From Geodermatophilus obscurus (GTDB lineage: Bacteria > Actinomycetota > Actinomycetes > Mycobacteriales > Geodermatophilaceae): a DNA stretch of 64,000 nt. Where the stretch lies: contig NZ_FRDM01000006.1 of the NCBI RefSeq assembly GCF_900143215.1, positions 1 through 64,000 of the forward strand. Reading direction: 5' to 3'. This document shows, in pieces, positions 50,067-59,174 of the stretch. The notes below the pieces were generated by a model. That model was not told the DNA's origin. It worked only from the letters and a program-made list of their open reading frames with translations, and ran no database searches. The translations under genes were made by a program, and so were the position numbers. Numbering within the stretch: position 1 is the stretch's first letter; every line of letters starts with the position of its first letter.

Positions 50067-50908
50067 GGGCATGGCGACGCTTCCGTTCCCACCCCCCGGG
50101 GCTGATCGGCCTCGGCATCATCGTCACGTTCGTCGCGCTGGCCGCCCTCGCCCCGGTGCTGTCCCCCTACGACCCGAACGCCCAGGACCTGGCCTCGGCC
50201 ATCCAGGGGCCCTCGGCCGAGCACTGGCTGGGCACCGACCAGCTGGGCCGGGACATCGCCACCCGGCTGATGTACGGCGCCCGGATCTCGCTGCTCATCG
50301 GCGTGCTGGCGGTGCTCATCGGACTGGTCGTCGGTGTGCCGCTGGGGATCGTCGCCGGGTACTACGGCGGGTGGGCCGATCTGGCCATCTCCCGGTTCGC
50401 GGACATGATGTTCGCCTTCACCAGCATCCTGCTGGCCCTCACCCTCGTCGCCGTCCTCGGGGTGAGCCTGCAGAACGTCATCATCGCCGTCGGGATCAGC
50501 GTGATCCCGGTGATCATCCGGCTGGTGCGCTCGTCGGTGCTGAGCCTGCGCGAGGAGCCCTACGTGGAGGCCGCGCGGGCGCTCGGCGCCGGCGACTTCC
50601 GGATCATCACGCGCCACGTGTTCCGCAACTCGCTGACCCCCGTGCTGGTGCACGGCACGCTGAGCATCGGGGTGAGCATCCTGCTCGCGGCCGGGCTCGG
50701 CTTCCTCGGGCTGGGCGTCCAGTCACCCACCGCCGAGTGGGGCACCATGCTGGGGGAGGGGCGGCAGTTCATCTTCAGCGCCCCGCACCTCACCACGTTC
50801 CCCGGGGTCGCGATCTTCCTGGCGATCCTCGCCTTCAACCTGCTGGGCGACGGCCTGCGGGACGCGCTCGACCCCCGGATGCGGACCGTCGACGGGCCGG
50901 CCGGGTGA
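50063..50908 (+). CDS. dppC: dipeptide ABC transporter permease, DppC type
   Basis: This 281-residue permease begins RAWRRFRSHPPGLIGLGIIV, the short cytosolic leader and TM1 of DppC. HWLGTDQLGRDIATRLMYGA is the conserved loop motif. The coupling loop REEPYVEAARALGAGDFRII (about 173-192) is followed by ITRHVFRNSLTPVLVHGTLS. LGLGVQSPTAEWGTMLGEGR is the C-terminal signature. ATG 50063 is coupled to a 6-codon leader. The next gene starts inside its last codons. Confidence 0.92.
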   Translation: MRAWRRFRSHPPGLIGLGIIVTFVALAALAPVLSPYDPNAQDLASAIQGPSAEHWLGTDQLGRDIATRLMYGARISLLIGVLAVLIGLVVGVPLGIVAGYYGGWADLAISRFADMMFAFTSILLALTLVAVLGVSLQNVIIAVGISVIPVIIRLVRSSVLSLREEPYVEAARALGAGDFRIITRHVFRNSLTPVLVHGTLSIGVSILLAAGLGFLGLGVQSPTAEWGTMLGEGRQFIFSAPHLTTFPGVAIFLAILAFNLLGDGLRDALDPRMRTVDGPAG

Positions 50909-51900
50909 CCGTCGGGGCCGGCCCGGTCGCCCCCGGACTGGTCACCCTCGACGACGTCCGGGCGGCGGCCCGCCGGCTCGCCGGCCGCGTGCACCGCACG
51001 CCGGTGCTGCGGTCGCGCAGCCTCGGGGAGGCCTGGGGGGTGCGGCTGGACCTCAAGGCGGAGGTGTTCCAGCGGACCGGCAGCTTCAAGCCGCGCGGCG
51101 CGCTCAACAAGGTGCTCACCCTGCCCGGCGCCGACCGCGCCCGGGGCGTGATCACCCTGTCGGCCGGCAACGCCGGTGCCGCGGTGGCGTACGCGGCGGC
51201 CAGCGTCGGCGTGCCCGGGACGGTGGTCATGCCGACGACGGCGGTGCCGGCCAAGGTCGCCGCCTGCCGGGCGTACGGGGCCGACGTCGTGCTCACCGAC
51301 GGCGACCTGGTCGACACCTACCTGGACACCGTGGCCCGTACCGGCCGGGTCCCGGTGCACCCCTTCGACGACCCGGCGGTGGTGGCCGGCACGGGCACCG
51401 TCGGGCTCGAGATCGCCGAGGACGTCCCCGACGCCGAGGTCGTCCTCGTCCCGGTCGGCGGCGGGGGACTGGTCTCCGGCGTCGCGGCCGCCCTGGCGGC
51501 CCTGTCCCCGGCGACCCGGGTGATCGGCGTCGAGCCGGAGACCGCCGACGTGATGTCGCGCAGCCTGCGGGCCGGCGGGCCGATCCGCATGCCGGAGGCG
51601 CGCAGCGTCGCCGACGGGCTGGCCGCCCCGATGAGCGGCCAGGTCACCGTCGACCACGTGCTGGCCCACGTCGAGCGGGTCGTCCGGGTCGGCGACGAGG
51701 ACATCCTGCGCGCGCTGGCGCTGGCGGTGACGCGGACCAAGCTCGTCCTGGAGCCGTCGGCCGCCGCACCCCTGGCCGCGCTGATGACCGGCGTGCTGGA
51801 CCTGCCTCCGGGCACCCGCGTCGTCTCCGTCGCCAGTGGCGGCAACGTCGACCTGGCGCTGTTCGGGCGTCTCCCCTCCCACGAACGAGAGGTTCCATGA
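50905..51900 (+). CDS. PLP-dependent threonine/serine dehydratase-like enzyme
   Basis: This 331-residue enzyme belongs to fold-type II PLP enzymes. The Schiff-base Lys is in FQRTGSFKPRGALNKV (about 53-68), SAGNAGAAVAYAA (about 89-101) resembles the substrate loop SxGNHG with His replaced by Ala, and the phosphate-binding VGGGGLVSGVA is near 190. The SGGNVD end motif near 320 is typical of threonine dehydratase. GTG 50905 overlaps the dppC stop. Because the loop is SAGNAG rather than SSGNHA, the natural substrate may not be threonine. It likely acts on an amino acid released from the imported compound. Confidence 0.88.
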   Translation: MTVGAGPVAPGLVTLDDVRAAARRLAGRVHRTPVLRSRSLGEAWGVRLDLKAEVFQRTGSFKPRGALNKVLTLPGADRARGVITLSAGNAGAAVAYAAASVGVPGTVVMPTTAVPAKVAACRAYGADVVLTDGDLVDTYLDTVARTGRVPVHPFDDPAVVAGTGTVGLEIAEDVPDAEVVLVPVGGGGLVSGVAAALAALSPATRVIGVEPETADVMSRSLRAGGPIRMPEARSVADGLAAPMSGQVTVDHVLAHVERVVRVGDEDILRALALAVTRTKLVLEPSAAAPLAALMTGVLDLPPGTRVVSVASGGNVDLALFGRLPSHEREVP

Positions 51901-53129
51901 CCACCAGTTTCCTGCTCCGCAACGTCACCGTCGTCGACGGCACCGGTTCGGCGCCGGTCCCGGGACAGGCGGTGGTGGTGGAGGGCCGCCGGATCAGCTG
52001 GATCGGGCCGGAGGGCTCCGCCCCGTCCACCGCGCCGGAGTCCGTGGTGGACGGGGGCGGCCGCACGGTGCTGCCGGGCCTGATCAACTGCCACGTGCAC
52101 CTGACGGCCGACGGCGCGCCGGACCTGTTCGCCCAGGTCGCCGGGGACACGGTGCCGCGGGCCACGCTGCGGGCCGCGCAGAGTGCGCTGACCGCGCTGA
52201 GGTCAGGGGTGACCACCGTGCGCGACTGCGGCGCGGCCGACGACGTCGTGGTGGAGCTGGCCAAGGCCATCGAGCAGGGGATGGTGCCCGGGCCGAGGGT
52301 GCAGGCCGCCGGCCGGGTGATCACCATGACCGGAGGACACGGCCACTTCATCGGCCGCGAGGCGGACGGTCCCGACGAGGTCCGCAAGGCCACCCGCGCG
52401 GAGATCAAGGCCGGCGCCGCGGTGATCAAGGTCATGGCCACCGGCGGGGTGCTGACCCCCGGCGTCACGCCCACCCAGACCGCGCTGCTGCCCGAGGAGC
52501 TCGCCGTCGTCGCGCAGGAGGCGCACAACTCCGGTCGGCGGGTGACCACGCACGCCATCGGGCGAGCCGGGATCCACAACGCCCTGCTGGCCGGGATCGA
52601 CTCCATCGAGCACGGCTTCTACCTCGACGACGAGCTGCTCGACCTGGCGGTCGCCCGGGGCACCTTCCTCGTCCCCACCATGCTCGCCGTCGACGGGATC
52701 ATCCGGAACGGCCGGGCGCGGGGCATCCCGGACTGGGTCGTGGACAAGGCCGAGGCCGAGGCCCAGCAGCAGCGGAAGAGCTTCGCCGAGGCGGTGTCGT
52801 CGGGCATGCGGATCGCCGCGGGCACCGACGCCGGGACCCCCTTCAACCCGCACGACGACCTGGCGGCCGAGCTCGCCCTGATGGTGCGGCACGGCCTGAC
52901 CGCGATGCAGGCGCTCGTGGCGGCCACCCGGGGGGCCGCCGAGAACCTCGGCCTGGCGCACGACATCGGCACGCTGGAGGTCGGGAAGCTCGCCGACCTG
53001 GTGCTGGTGGACGGCGACCCGGTCGAGGACGTCACCGCCACGGGCCGGGTCGCCCTCGTGGTCAAGGACGGCGTCGTCCACCGCGACGAGCTGTCCGGCA
53101 CCGGGCCGGCGGTGCCCACCGCGGGCTGA
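51897..53129 (+). CDS. metal-dependent amidohydrolase (imidazolonepropionase/prolidase-like)
   Basis: This 410-residue TIM-barrel amidohydrolase has the metal motif NCHVHLT (HxH, about 62-68), a carboxylated-Lys candidate in GAAVIKVMATGG (about 176-187) and VTTHAIGRAGIHNALLAGID with two metal His (about 216-235). IEHGFYLDDELLD follows, and AGTDAGTPFNPHDD holds the catalytic Asp. It resembles the Xaa-Pro dipeptidase/HutI group rather than hydantoinases. ATG 51897 overlaps the PLP enzyme stop (ATGA). It ends the operon and is followed by a dispersed hairpin. It probably opens a peptide-like or cyclic amide bond in the imported substrate. Confidence 0.9.
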   Translation: MTTSFLLRNVTVVDGTGSAPVPGQAVVVEGRRISWIGPEGSAPSTAPESVVDGGGRTVLPGLINCHVHLTADGAPDLFAQVAGDTVPRATLRAAQSALTALRSGVTTVRDCGAADDVVVELAKAIEQGMVPGPRVQAAGRVITMTGGHGHFIGREADGPDEVRKATRAEIKAGAAVIKVMATGGVLTPGVTPTQTALLPEELAVVAQEAHNSGRRVTTHAIGRAGIHNALLAGIDSIEHGFYLDDELLDLAVARGTFLVPTMLAVDGIIRNGRARGIPDWVVDKAEAEAQQQRKSFAEAVSSGMRIAAGTDAGTPFNPHDDLAAELALMVRHGLTAMQALVAATRGAAENLGLAHDIGTLEVGKLADLVLVDGDPVEDVTATGRVALVVKDGVVHRDELSGTGPAVPTAG

Positions 53130-53131
53130 GG

Positions 53132-53222
53132 GAGGACCCGCCCGGCCGCCTGGAGAAGCCGGCGGCCCTCCTGCAGGGGCCCGCCGCGAGCCTGCGAGCG
53201 GTGGGGGGCAGGAGGGTCCTTC
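53132..53222. repeat. dispersed 3'-end hairpin element, copy 9
   Basis: The outer arms CCCTCCTGC (53166-53174) and GCAGGAGGG (53208-53216) form 9 perfect base pairs. Inside is GGGCCCGCCGCGAGCCTGCG, a variant of the core with CGAGCCTGCG in place of CGAGCTCGCG. It lies between the ends of two converging operons. GAGGACCC and GGTCCTTC flank it. It probably terminates both. Confidence 0.7.
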
Positions 53223-53223
53223 T

Positions 53224-54450
53224 TCACCAGGCGAGCCGGTGCAGCGCGGTGGCCAGGACCGAGGCGCCGCGGGCGCAGTCCGCCGGGGAGGTGTACTCGG
53301 CCGGGGTGTGCGAGCGCCCGTCCACGCTGGGCACGAACACCATCGCCGTCGGCACCCGGGAGGCCATCAGCTGGCTGTCGTGCCCGGCCCCGCTGGGCAT
53401 CCGCCGCCAGCTCGCGCCGCAGCGCTCCGCGGCGTCCCGGCAGACCTCGAGCAGGCCGCTGTCCATCGTCGCCGGCTCCTCGTCCTTGTCCCGGACGACG
53501 TCGACCTCGACCCCGTGCCGCCGCGCGACGTCGGCGCAGATGCGGTGCACCTGGTCCAGCAGCCGGTCCCGGACGGCGAGGTCGGGATGGCGCAGGTCCA
53601 GGGAGAACCGCGCCAGGCCGGGGACGACGCTGGGCTGCCCGGGCTCGACGGTCCAGCGGCCGGTGGTGGCCACCGCGGGCCGGCCCGCCCGCTCCACCGC
53701 CAGGGTGATCTCCCGGGCCATCTGCGCGGCGGCCTGCAGGGCGTCGGCGCGCAGGTCCATCGGGGTGGCGCCGGCGTGGTCCTGCCGGCCGCGCACGGTG
53801 ATCGTCTCCCAGGCGATGCCGGGGATCACCTCCACCAGGCCCACGTCCACGCCCTCGTCGGCGAGCACCCGGCCCTGCTCGATGTGCAGCTCGAGGAACG
53901 CCCGCAGGTCGTGCCGCTCGGCGGTGGCCACGGCGGCGGGGTCCAGGCCGGCCCGGCGCATGGCCTCGGCCAGCGTCGTGCCGTCGCGGTCCCGCAGCCG
54001 ATCGGGCTCGTCCGCGGCGACCAGCCCGAGCATCGCCCGGGTGCCGAGGAAGTCGGCCGGGAAGCGGCTGCTCTCCTCCTCGCACAGGGCGACCACCTCG
54101 AGCGTGCGGGTGGGGGTGCCGTGCGCCCGCAGCGCCGCCAGCGCGGCCAGCCCCCCGACGACCCCGAGCGCGCCGTCGTACTTCCCACCCGAGGGCACGG
54201 TGTCGACGTGCGAGCCGGTGAGCACGACGCCGTCCCCGGAGCCGGGCAGCCGGCCGAACACGTTGCCGACGGCGTCGACCCGACCCTCCAGACCCGCCTC
54301 GTCGATCCACCTCAGCAGGGTGTCCCGGGCCCGCTGCCAGGCGTCGTCGTACACGAACCGGTACATGCCGTCGGGGGTCTCCCCGATGGCGCCGAGCTCG
54401 GTGACGTAGGTACCCAGCAGCTGCTCGTCGACGTGGATGCCGTCGGTCAC
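53224..54450 (-). CDS. M20 N-carbamoyl-L-amino acid hydrolase (allantoate amidohydrolase-like)
   Basis: This 408-residue metallohydrolase of the carbamoylase type has GNVFGRLPGSGDGVVLTGSH then VDTVPSGGKYDGALGV (metal His and Asp), EEESSRFP (family-specific EEGSRF-like motif), FLELHIEQGRVL with metal His, and GRQDHAGATPMDLRADAL. MPSGAGHDSQLMA carries the late metal His. These motifs separate it from the M20 gene at 42749. It removes carbamoyl or ureido groups from amino acids. GTG 54450 lies 4 bp after the PLP enzyme stop, so the two are coupled. The substrate may be an N-carbamoyl or ureido acid. Confidence 0.9.
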   Translation of the reverse strand: MTDGIHVDEQLLGTYVTELGAIGETPDGMYRFVYDDAWQRARDTLLRWIDEAGLEGRVDAVGNVFGRLPGSGDGVVLTGSHVDTVPSGGKYDGALGVVGGLAALAALRAHGTPTRTLEVVALCEEESSRFPADFLGTRAMLGLVAADEPDRLRDRDGTTLAEAMRRAGLDPAAVATAERHDLRAFLELHIEQGRVLADEGVDVGLVEVIPGIAWETITVRGRQDHAGATPMDLRADALQAAAQMAREITLAVERAGRPAVATTGRWTVEPGQPSVVPGLARFSLDLRHPDLAVRDRLLDQVHRICADVARRHGVEVDVVRDKDEEPATMDSGLLEVCRDAAERCGASWRRMPSGAGHDSQLMASRVPTAMVFVPSVDGRSHTPAEYTSPADCARGASVLATALHRLAW

Positions 54451-54454
54451 GCGG

Positions 54455-55405
54455 TCACACTCCCGTCTCGGGCAGGACGGTCCAGGACGCCGGGTCGAGG
54501 TTGGCCCCGCACACCAGGACCCCCACCCTGGACCCGGGACCGGGGACGTACGCGCCGCACAGCAGTGCCGCGAGCGCCGTCGCCCCACCGGGTTCGGCGA
54601 GCACCCGGAGCTCCTCCCACAGCACCCGCTGGGCCTGCCGGATGGCGTCGTCGGGCACCAGGACGGACCCGGCCAGGTACCGGCTCGTCACCTCGTGGGC
54701 GATGGTGCCGAGCCGCCGGGCGCCGAGCGCGTCCGCGGCGATGCCGCCCACCTCCACGTCGACCGGCTCGCCGGCCGCACGGGCCGCGTGCAGGGTCGGT
54801 GCCGCCTCCGGTTCCACCCCCACCACCGCGAGGCTGTCGGTGTACCAGGCGGCACACCCCGCGACGAGCCCTCCGCCGCCGACGGCGACCAGCACGGTGT
54901 CCAGGTCGGGACACTGCTGGGCGAGCTCGACGGCGACCGTCCCCTGGCCGGCGACGACCTCCGGCTGGTCGTAGGCGTGCACCCGCAGCGCACCGGTGCG
55001 GTCCCCCCGCTCCACGCTGGCCGCCAGGGCCTCCGCGTAGGTGGCACCCACGGCCGTGACCGTGGCGCCGTAGCGACGGATGCGCTCCTGCTTGGCCGCG
55101 GGTGCGGTCGCGGGCACGAACACCTCGGCCCTCGTCCCCAGCGCCGACGCGGCGCGGGCCACCGCCGCGCCGTGGTTGCCGCCGGAGGCGGCGATCACCC
55201 CGGCGGCGGGGACGGCCGACGACAGCAGGGCGTTGAACGCCCCCCGCACCTTGAAGGACCCGGAGTGCTGCATCCCCTCGAGCTTGAGGACCACGTCGCG
55301 CGGGAGGCCTCCGCGATCGCCCTCCAGGACGACGACGGGGGTGCGACGGACGAACGGGGCGATCCGCCGGGCCGCCGCCTCCACGTCGCGGCGGGAGACC
55401 GTCAC
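54455..55405 (-). CDS. PLP-dependent threonine dehydratase-like enzyme, second copy
   Basis: This 316-residue fold-type II PLP enzyme has the Schiff-base Lys in MQHSGSFKVRGAFNAL (about 47-62), the substrate loop SGGNHGAAVARAA (about 76-88) and VAVGGGGLVAGCAAW (about 166). EPGGATALAALLCG near 275 is the C-terminal cofactor contact. It has the regular GNHG loop, unlike the copy at 50905. GTG 55405 overlaps the stop of the glutathionyl-hydroquinone reductase gene, and the carbamoylase follows. The hydroxyectoine-type dehydratase EutB is a possible relative, but no other ectoine gene is near. Confidence 0.88.
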   Translation of the reverse strand: MTVSRRDVEAAARRIAPFVRRTPVVVLEGDRGGLPRDVVLKLEGMQHSGSFKVRGAFNALLSSAVPAAGVIAASGGNHGAAVARAASALGTRAEVFVPATAPAAKQERIRRYGATVTAVGATYAEALAASVERGDRTGALRVHAYDQPEVVAGQGTVAVELAQQCPDLDTVLVAVGGGGLVAGCAAWYTDSLAVVGVEPEAAPTLHAARAAGEPVDVEVGGIAADALGARRLGTIAHEVTSRYLAGSVLVPDDAIRQAQRVLWEELRVLAEPGGATALAALLCGAYVPGPGSRVGVLVCGANLDPASWTVLPETGV

Positions 55406-56439
55406 CGGTGGCCGAGCCCGCCGGGGCCGTGGTCGGCCGGCACCCGCTCGTCGGCGGGCGGAGGCGGGGGCGGCGTGCCGTCGCCGAACGGCGAACCGCC
55501 GAGCTCCTCGCGGCCGTGCGGGGTCAGCCAGTTCGACGTGTCCGGGCCCTGCGGGACGACCTGCGTCGGGTTGATGTCGGCGTGGACGACGTAGTAGTGC
55601 TCCTTGATCTGCGGGAAGTCGATCGTGTCGCCGAACCCGGGGGTCTGGAACAGGTCGCGCGCGTAGGCCCACAGCGCCGGCAGCCCGGTCAGCTTCTGCC
55701 GGTTGGCCTTGAAGTGGCCGTGGTAGACGGGGTCGAACCGGGCCAGCGTGGTGAACAGCCGGACGTCGGCCTCGGTGATCGTGGCGCCCATCAGGTAGCG
55801 CTGCCCGGACAGCCGCTCCTCCAGCCAGTCCAGCGCCGTCCACAGCCGCTCGTAGGCCTCGTCGTACGACTTTTGGTCACCCGCGAAGCCGCAGCGGTAC
55901 ACGCCGTTGTTGACCTCGGTGTAGACGCGCTGCATCACCTCGTCCATCTCGTCCCGCAGCTCCTCGGGGTAGAGGTCGGGCGCGCCGTCGCGGTGGAACT
56001 GCGTCCACTCGGTGGAGAGGTCGAGCGTCATCTGCAGGAAGTCGTTGGTGACGACCTGACCGGTGGGCACGTCCACCATCGCCGGCACCGTGATGCCGCG
56101 GTCGTAGTCGGGGAAGCGGGCGAGGAAGGCCTCCTGCAGCCGCTCGTAGCCCAGCACCGGGTCGCGGCCGCCGGGGTCCAGGTCGAACGTCCAGGACCGC
56201 TCGTCGTGGGTCGGCCCGCACATGCCCATGGAGATCGCCTCCTCCAGGCCGAGCAGCCGGCGCACGATCGCCGCCCGGTTGGCCCACGGGCACGCCCGCG
56301 CGATGACCAGCCGGTAACGCCCGGCCTCCGCCGGCCACCCGCCCGACCCGTCGGCGGTGATCCGGTCGGGGATGTAGTTGGTGTCCCGGCGGAACTCCCC
56401 GGAGGTGACGTAACCGGAGCCGCTGTTGTCTTCGCTCAC
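55402..56439 (-). CDS. xi-class glutathione S-transferase-like (glutathionyl-hydroquinone reductase family)
   Basis: This 345-residue enzyme is of the Xi/ECM4/YqjG family. The thioredoxin-like N-domain has the active-site Cys50 in RACPWANR, and SWTFDLDPGGRDPVLGYERL is family-specific. The C-domain has VNNGVYRCGFAGDQKSYDEA, then LMGATITEADVRLFTTLARF and a late DINPTQVVPQGPD. It reductively removes glutathione from quinone adducts. High-GC actinobacteria use mycothiol, so the thiol may be mycothiol here. The last 30 residues are Pro-rich and probably disordered. ATG 56439 is used. It heads the three-gene minus operon with the PLP enzyme and carbamoylase. Confidence 0.9.
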   Translation of the reverse strand: MSEDNSGSGYVTSGEFRRDTNYIPDRITADGSGGWPAEAGRYRLVIARACPWANRAAIVRRLLGLEEAISMGMCGPTHDERSWTFDLDPGGRDPVLGYERLQEAFLARFPDYDRGITVPAMVDVPTGQVVTNDFLQMTLDLSTEWTQFHRDGAPDLYPEELRDEMDEVMQRVYTEVNNGVYRCGFAGDQKSYDEAYERLWTALDWLEERLSGQRYLMGATITEADVRLFTTLARFDPVYHGHFKANRQKLTGLPALWAYARDLFQTPGFGDTIDFPQIKEHYYVVHADINPTQVVPQGPDTSNWLTPHGREELGGSPFGDGTPPPPPPADERVPADHGPGGLGHR

Positions 56440-56476
56440 GGCGTCCAGCCTGGTCGACCCGGCGCCGGGCCGCTCG

Positions 56477-56899
56477 TCAGACCCGCGCGAGGGTCGCCTC
56501 GTCCCGTTCGCCGTCGTAGTAGCGCTCCAGCGCCTCGCCGAACACCCGCTCGTCGGGCGCGGCCGCCTCGAACAGCGTCATCGACGAGCGCAGCTTGAGC
56601 GCGTCCACGGAACCGAGCACCCGCACCGGATCGCGGCCGGACAGCTCCAGCAGCGCCTGTGCGCACTCGACCAGCCGCGGCCCCAGCACCGGGTGCGCGA
56701 GGTACGCCCGCGCCTCCGCCAGCCCGGGGAGCGCGTAGTGCTGCGCGGTCGAGCTGCGCCCCAGACCTGCGACCTGCGGGAAGACGAACCACATCCAGTG
56801 GCCGCGCTTGGCCCCGGCCCGCAGCTCGCGCAGCGCCCCGTCGTACACCCCGCCGTCCTGCGCCCGGACGAACCGCTCGAGATCGACGTCCCCGATCAC
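56477..56899 (-). CDS. DUF1810 family protein
   Basis: This 140-residue small helical protein starts DVDLERFVRAQDGGVYDGAL and has the signature HWMWFVFPQVAGLGRSSTAQ (about 34-53). LSGRDPVRVLGSVDALKLRS and FEAAAPDERVFGEALERYYD follow. The family has no known reaction. GTG 56899 overlaps the stop of the S9 peptidase (GTGA), which it follows in one transcript. Length and motifs are normal for the family. Confidence 0.85.
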   Translation of the reverse strand: MIGDVDLERFVRAQDGGVYDGALRELRAGAKRGHWMWFVFPQVAGLGRSSTAQHYALPGLAEARAYLAHPVLGPRLVECAQALLELSGRDPVRVLGSVDALKLRSSMTLFEAAAPDERVFGEALERYYDGERDEATLARV

Positions 56900-58800
56900 T
56901 CGGCCCGGCCGCCCACCCGGTCGGCCTCGCGCGCCCGGGACAGCGCCCGGGCCAGGAAGCGCACCATCGTCCCCAGCAGCCGTTTGCGCGCGTCCGCCCG
57001 CCGGAAGTCGTGGCCCTCGCCCTCGAGCTCCAGGTACTGCACCGTCCGGTCCTGCTCGCGCAGCGCCAGGACGATCTGGTGCGCCTCGCCGATCGGCACG
57101 TTGGTGTCGTGCTCGCCGTGGACGACCAGCAGCGGGACGTCGACGGCGTCGGCGGCCCGCAGCGGGGAGATCTCCTCCAGCAGCGCGCGGTCCCGCTCGG
57201 GGTGGCCGTACTTCGACACCGCGGCCGCGCCGATCCACGGGTCGGTGTCGCGGTAGAAGGTGACCAGGTCGGACATGCCGCAGATGTCGACCCCCGCGGC
57301 GAAGACCCCGGGGGAGAAGGCGAGCGAGGCCAGGGTCAGGTAGCCGCCGTAGGAGCGGCCGGTCACCGCGATGCGGTCGGCGTCGGCGACACCGGTGTCC
57401 ACCAGGTGCTGCGCGGCGGCCAGGACGTCGGCGAACGCGTCGTAGCGGCCGTGCAGGTCGTCGGCGTGCACGAACTCCCGGCCGAACCCCGACGAGCCGC
57501 GGATGTTGGGCGCGAACACGGTGATGCCGGCCGCGGCCAGCGCCTGGTGCTCGGGGTCGAACGTCGGCCGCTCCTGCGCCTCGGGCCCCCCGTGCAGCCA
57601 CAGCACCGCCGGGCCGGTCCCCTTCAGCCGGCTCGGCGCGCGGTACAGCCAGCCGGTCAGCGGCAGGCCGTCCTGCCCGGCGAAGGTCGCCGGCGCCGGG
57701 ACGACGAGCCGCCGCGCGGGCAGGGGAGGGGAGGAGGAGACCCGGGTCCAGGCGTGCGTCGTGGTGTCCAGGTGCCAGAGCTCGCGGGGACGCGTCGGGC
57801 CCTCCACGCCGAGCACCACGCTGGAGCCGTCGCGGCTGAGCACCGGGTCGGCGGCCACCAGCCCGGGCAGGCCGGAGATCGGCGTGCGCCCGCCCGTGGC
57901 GGTGTCCATCAGCTCCAGCTCGCTGCGCCCGGCGACGTTCCACACCAGCAGCAGCAGCCGGCCGGCGTCGTCGGCGTCGATGAACTCCAGCTCCGCGTCG
58001 TCCCGCGCGGCCAGCGTCCGGGGCTCGCCGCGCCAGCCGTTCGGGCCGAACGGCAGGCCGATCAGCTGACGCCGGGGCAGGCCCACGTCGGAGGCCAGGT
58101 ACACGTAGACCGGCCCGCCGTGCTCGGCGGGAGCCGGCCGGATGAGCGCGACCTCGGTGGAGCCGGTCGCGCCCTGGGGCAGCACGCTGAGGGCCTCGTC
58201 GGTGAGCCGGTCGACGACGACGACGTACTGCTGCCCGCGGGTCCCGTCGCGGATGACGATGAAGCGCTCCTCCAGCGACACGTCGAGCACCCGGATCAGC
58301 TCGCCCTCGGCCAGCGGGTCGAGCCGGCCGGTCGCCGGGTCGGCCAGGAAGCAGCGGGTCGGCACCCCCTCGGCGGCGCCGGGGAAGGTGACGACGAAGC
58401 GGTGCCCGCTGCGGGTCCACGGCCCCAGCTCGGCGTGCGTGGTCGCGTCGCCGGCGATCCGGCGGGCGTCGCTGCCGTCGGGGCGCACCACCCACACCGA
58501 CGTCCGGACCCCGCCGTCGGTGGCGACCTCGCAGGTGAGCCAGCCGCTGTCGGCCGCCCACCGCACGGAGACCACCGGGTCGTCGGAGAGCTTGACGTGC
58601 CGCGCCACGGGCCGCGGCCCGTCGAGCACGACGTCCTTGATGTAGAGCTGGGGCACGCCCGAGCGGTCGCTGATGAAGGCGACCTGCCGGGCGTCCGGCG
58701 TCATGTTCGGGCCCCAGCTGCCCCAGGCGTCGACGAGCGCGTCGCCCAGCGCGACCGCGTCCTCGACGACCGCCGGGTCCGCGTCCAGGTACGTCGTCAC
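56896..58800 (-). CDS. S9 family prolyl oligopeptidase (acylaminoacyl-peptidase-like)
   Basis: This 634-residue serine peptidase has an N-terminal seven-blade propeller (about 20-380) with WGSWGPNMTPDARQVAFISD and repeated WD-like blades. A C-terminal alpha/beta hydrolase domain follows. The nucleophile Ser about 482 is in VTGRSYGGYLTLA, the Asp is in HGEHDTNVP (about 565) and the His in EGEGHDFRR (about 598). It removes short peptides or acylated residues. No signal peptide is seen, so it is cytosolic. GTG 58800 is chosen with GGGAGG about 10 nt upstream. It precedes the DUF1810 gene with a 4-nt overlap. Confidence 0.92.
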   Translation of the reverse strand: MTTYLDADPAVVEDAVALGDALVDAWGSWGPNMTPDARQVAFISDRSGVPQLYIKDVVLDGPRPVARHVKLSDDPVVSVRWAADSGWLTCEVATDGGVRTSVWVVRPDGSDARRIAGDATTHAELGPWTRSGHRFVVTFPGAAEGVPTRCFLADPATGRLDPLAEGELIRVLDVSLEERFIVIRDGTRGQQYVVVVDRLTDEALSVLPQGATGSTEVALIRPAPAEHGGPVYVYLASDVGLPRRQLIGLPFGPNGWRGEPRTLAARDDAELEFIDADDAGRLLLLVWNVAGRSELELMDTATGGRTPISGLPGLVAADPVLSRDGSSVVLGVEGPTRPRELWHLDTTTHAWTRVSSSPPLPARRLVVPAPATFAGQDGLPLTGWLYRAPSRLKGTGPAVLWLHGGPEAQERPTFDPEHQALAAAGITVFAPNIRGSSGFGREFVHADDLHGRYDAFADVLAAAQHLVDTGVADADRIAVTGRSYGGYLTLASLAFSPGVFAAGVDICGMSDLVTFYRDTDPWIGAAAVSKYGHPERDRALLEEISPLRAADAVDVPLLVVHGEHDTNVPIGEAHQIVLALREQDRTVQYLELEGEGHDFRRADARKRLLGTMVRFLARALSRAREADRVGGRAE

Positions 58801-59174
58801 CGTGCCGGGTCCTCCCTGTTCTGCAGCCTCGTGGTTCTGCAGCCTCGTGGCGTACGCGCAGGCTGGCACAGCCCCCGCGTCCGGAGTGGTCCGGAGCGTC
58901 CGGCTCGCGCAGCACGCGCTCCGCCGGTCCCGGCCGGGGCGGACCACGCCGACCGGCCGCCGGGTCGCCCGGCGCCTCGCCCACGGTACGGCCCGCGTTC
59001 CCCCCGGACGGGGAGCACCGGGGCTCTCGTGCCGAGTGGGGCACGCGTGACCCGGATCGCGCGCGAGGACGCCGGTCGCCCGGCCGGGCAACCGGCTCGC
59101 GCGCCCGATGGGATCGCCGTCGCCGCGCTCTGGCACGCTGCGTGCACCGCCGCCCACCCAGCAGGGGAGTGCCC
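58801..59174. promoter_or_regulatory. divergent intergenic region between S9 and CoA-transferase genes
   Basis: No gene is supported in these 374 bp. It holds a 16-bp tandem repeat at 58818-58850 and is otherwise uniformly GC-rich. No clear promoter boxes are visible. Confidence 0.35.
58818..58850. repeat. 16-bp direct repeat, two copies
   Basis: TTCTGCAGCCTCGTGG is repeated perfectly in tandem (58819-58834 and 58835-58850), about 20 bp upstream of the S9 peptidase start on the minus strand. It could be a regulator site or a slippage product. It is near the expected -10/-35 zone of that gene. Confidence 0.8.

Noticed and set aside
51836-54409. An 857-codon plus-strand frame across two operons
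   Set aside because: It crosses the terminator at 53132 and is out of frame with the amidohydrolase and antisense to the carbamoylase, so it is not a gene.
54455-55405. Ectoine/hydroxyectoine degradation (eutB)
   Set aside because: Only the PLP enzyme fits; doeA, doeB and eutC-type genes are not seen.
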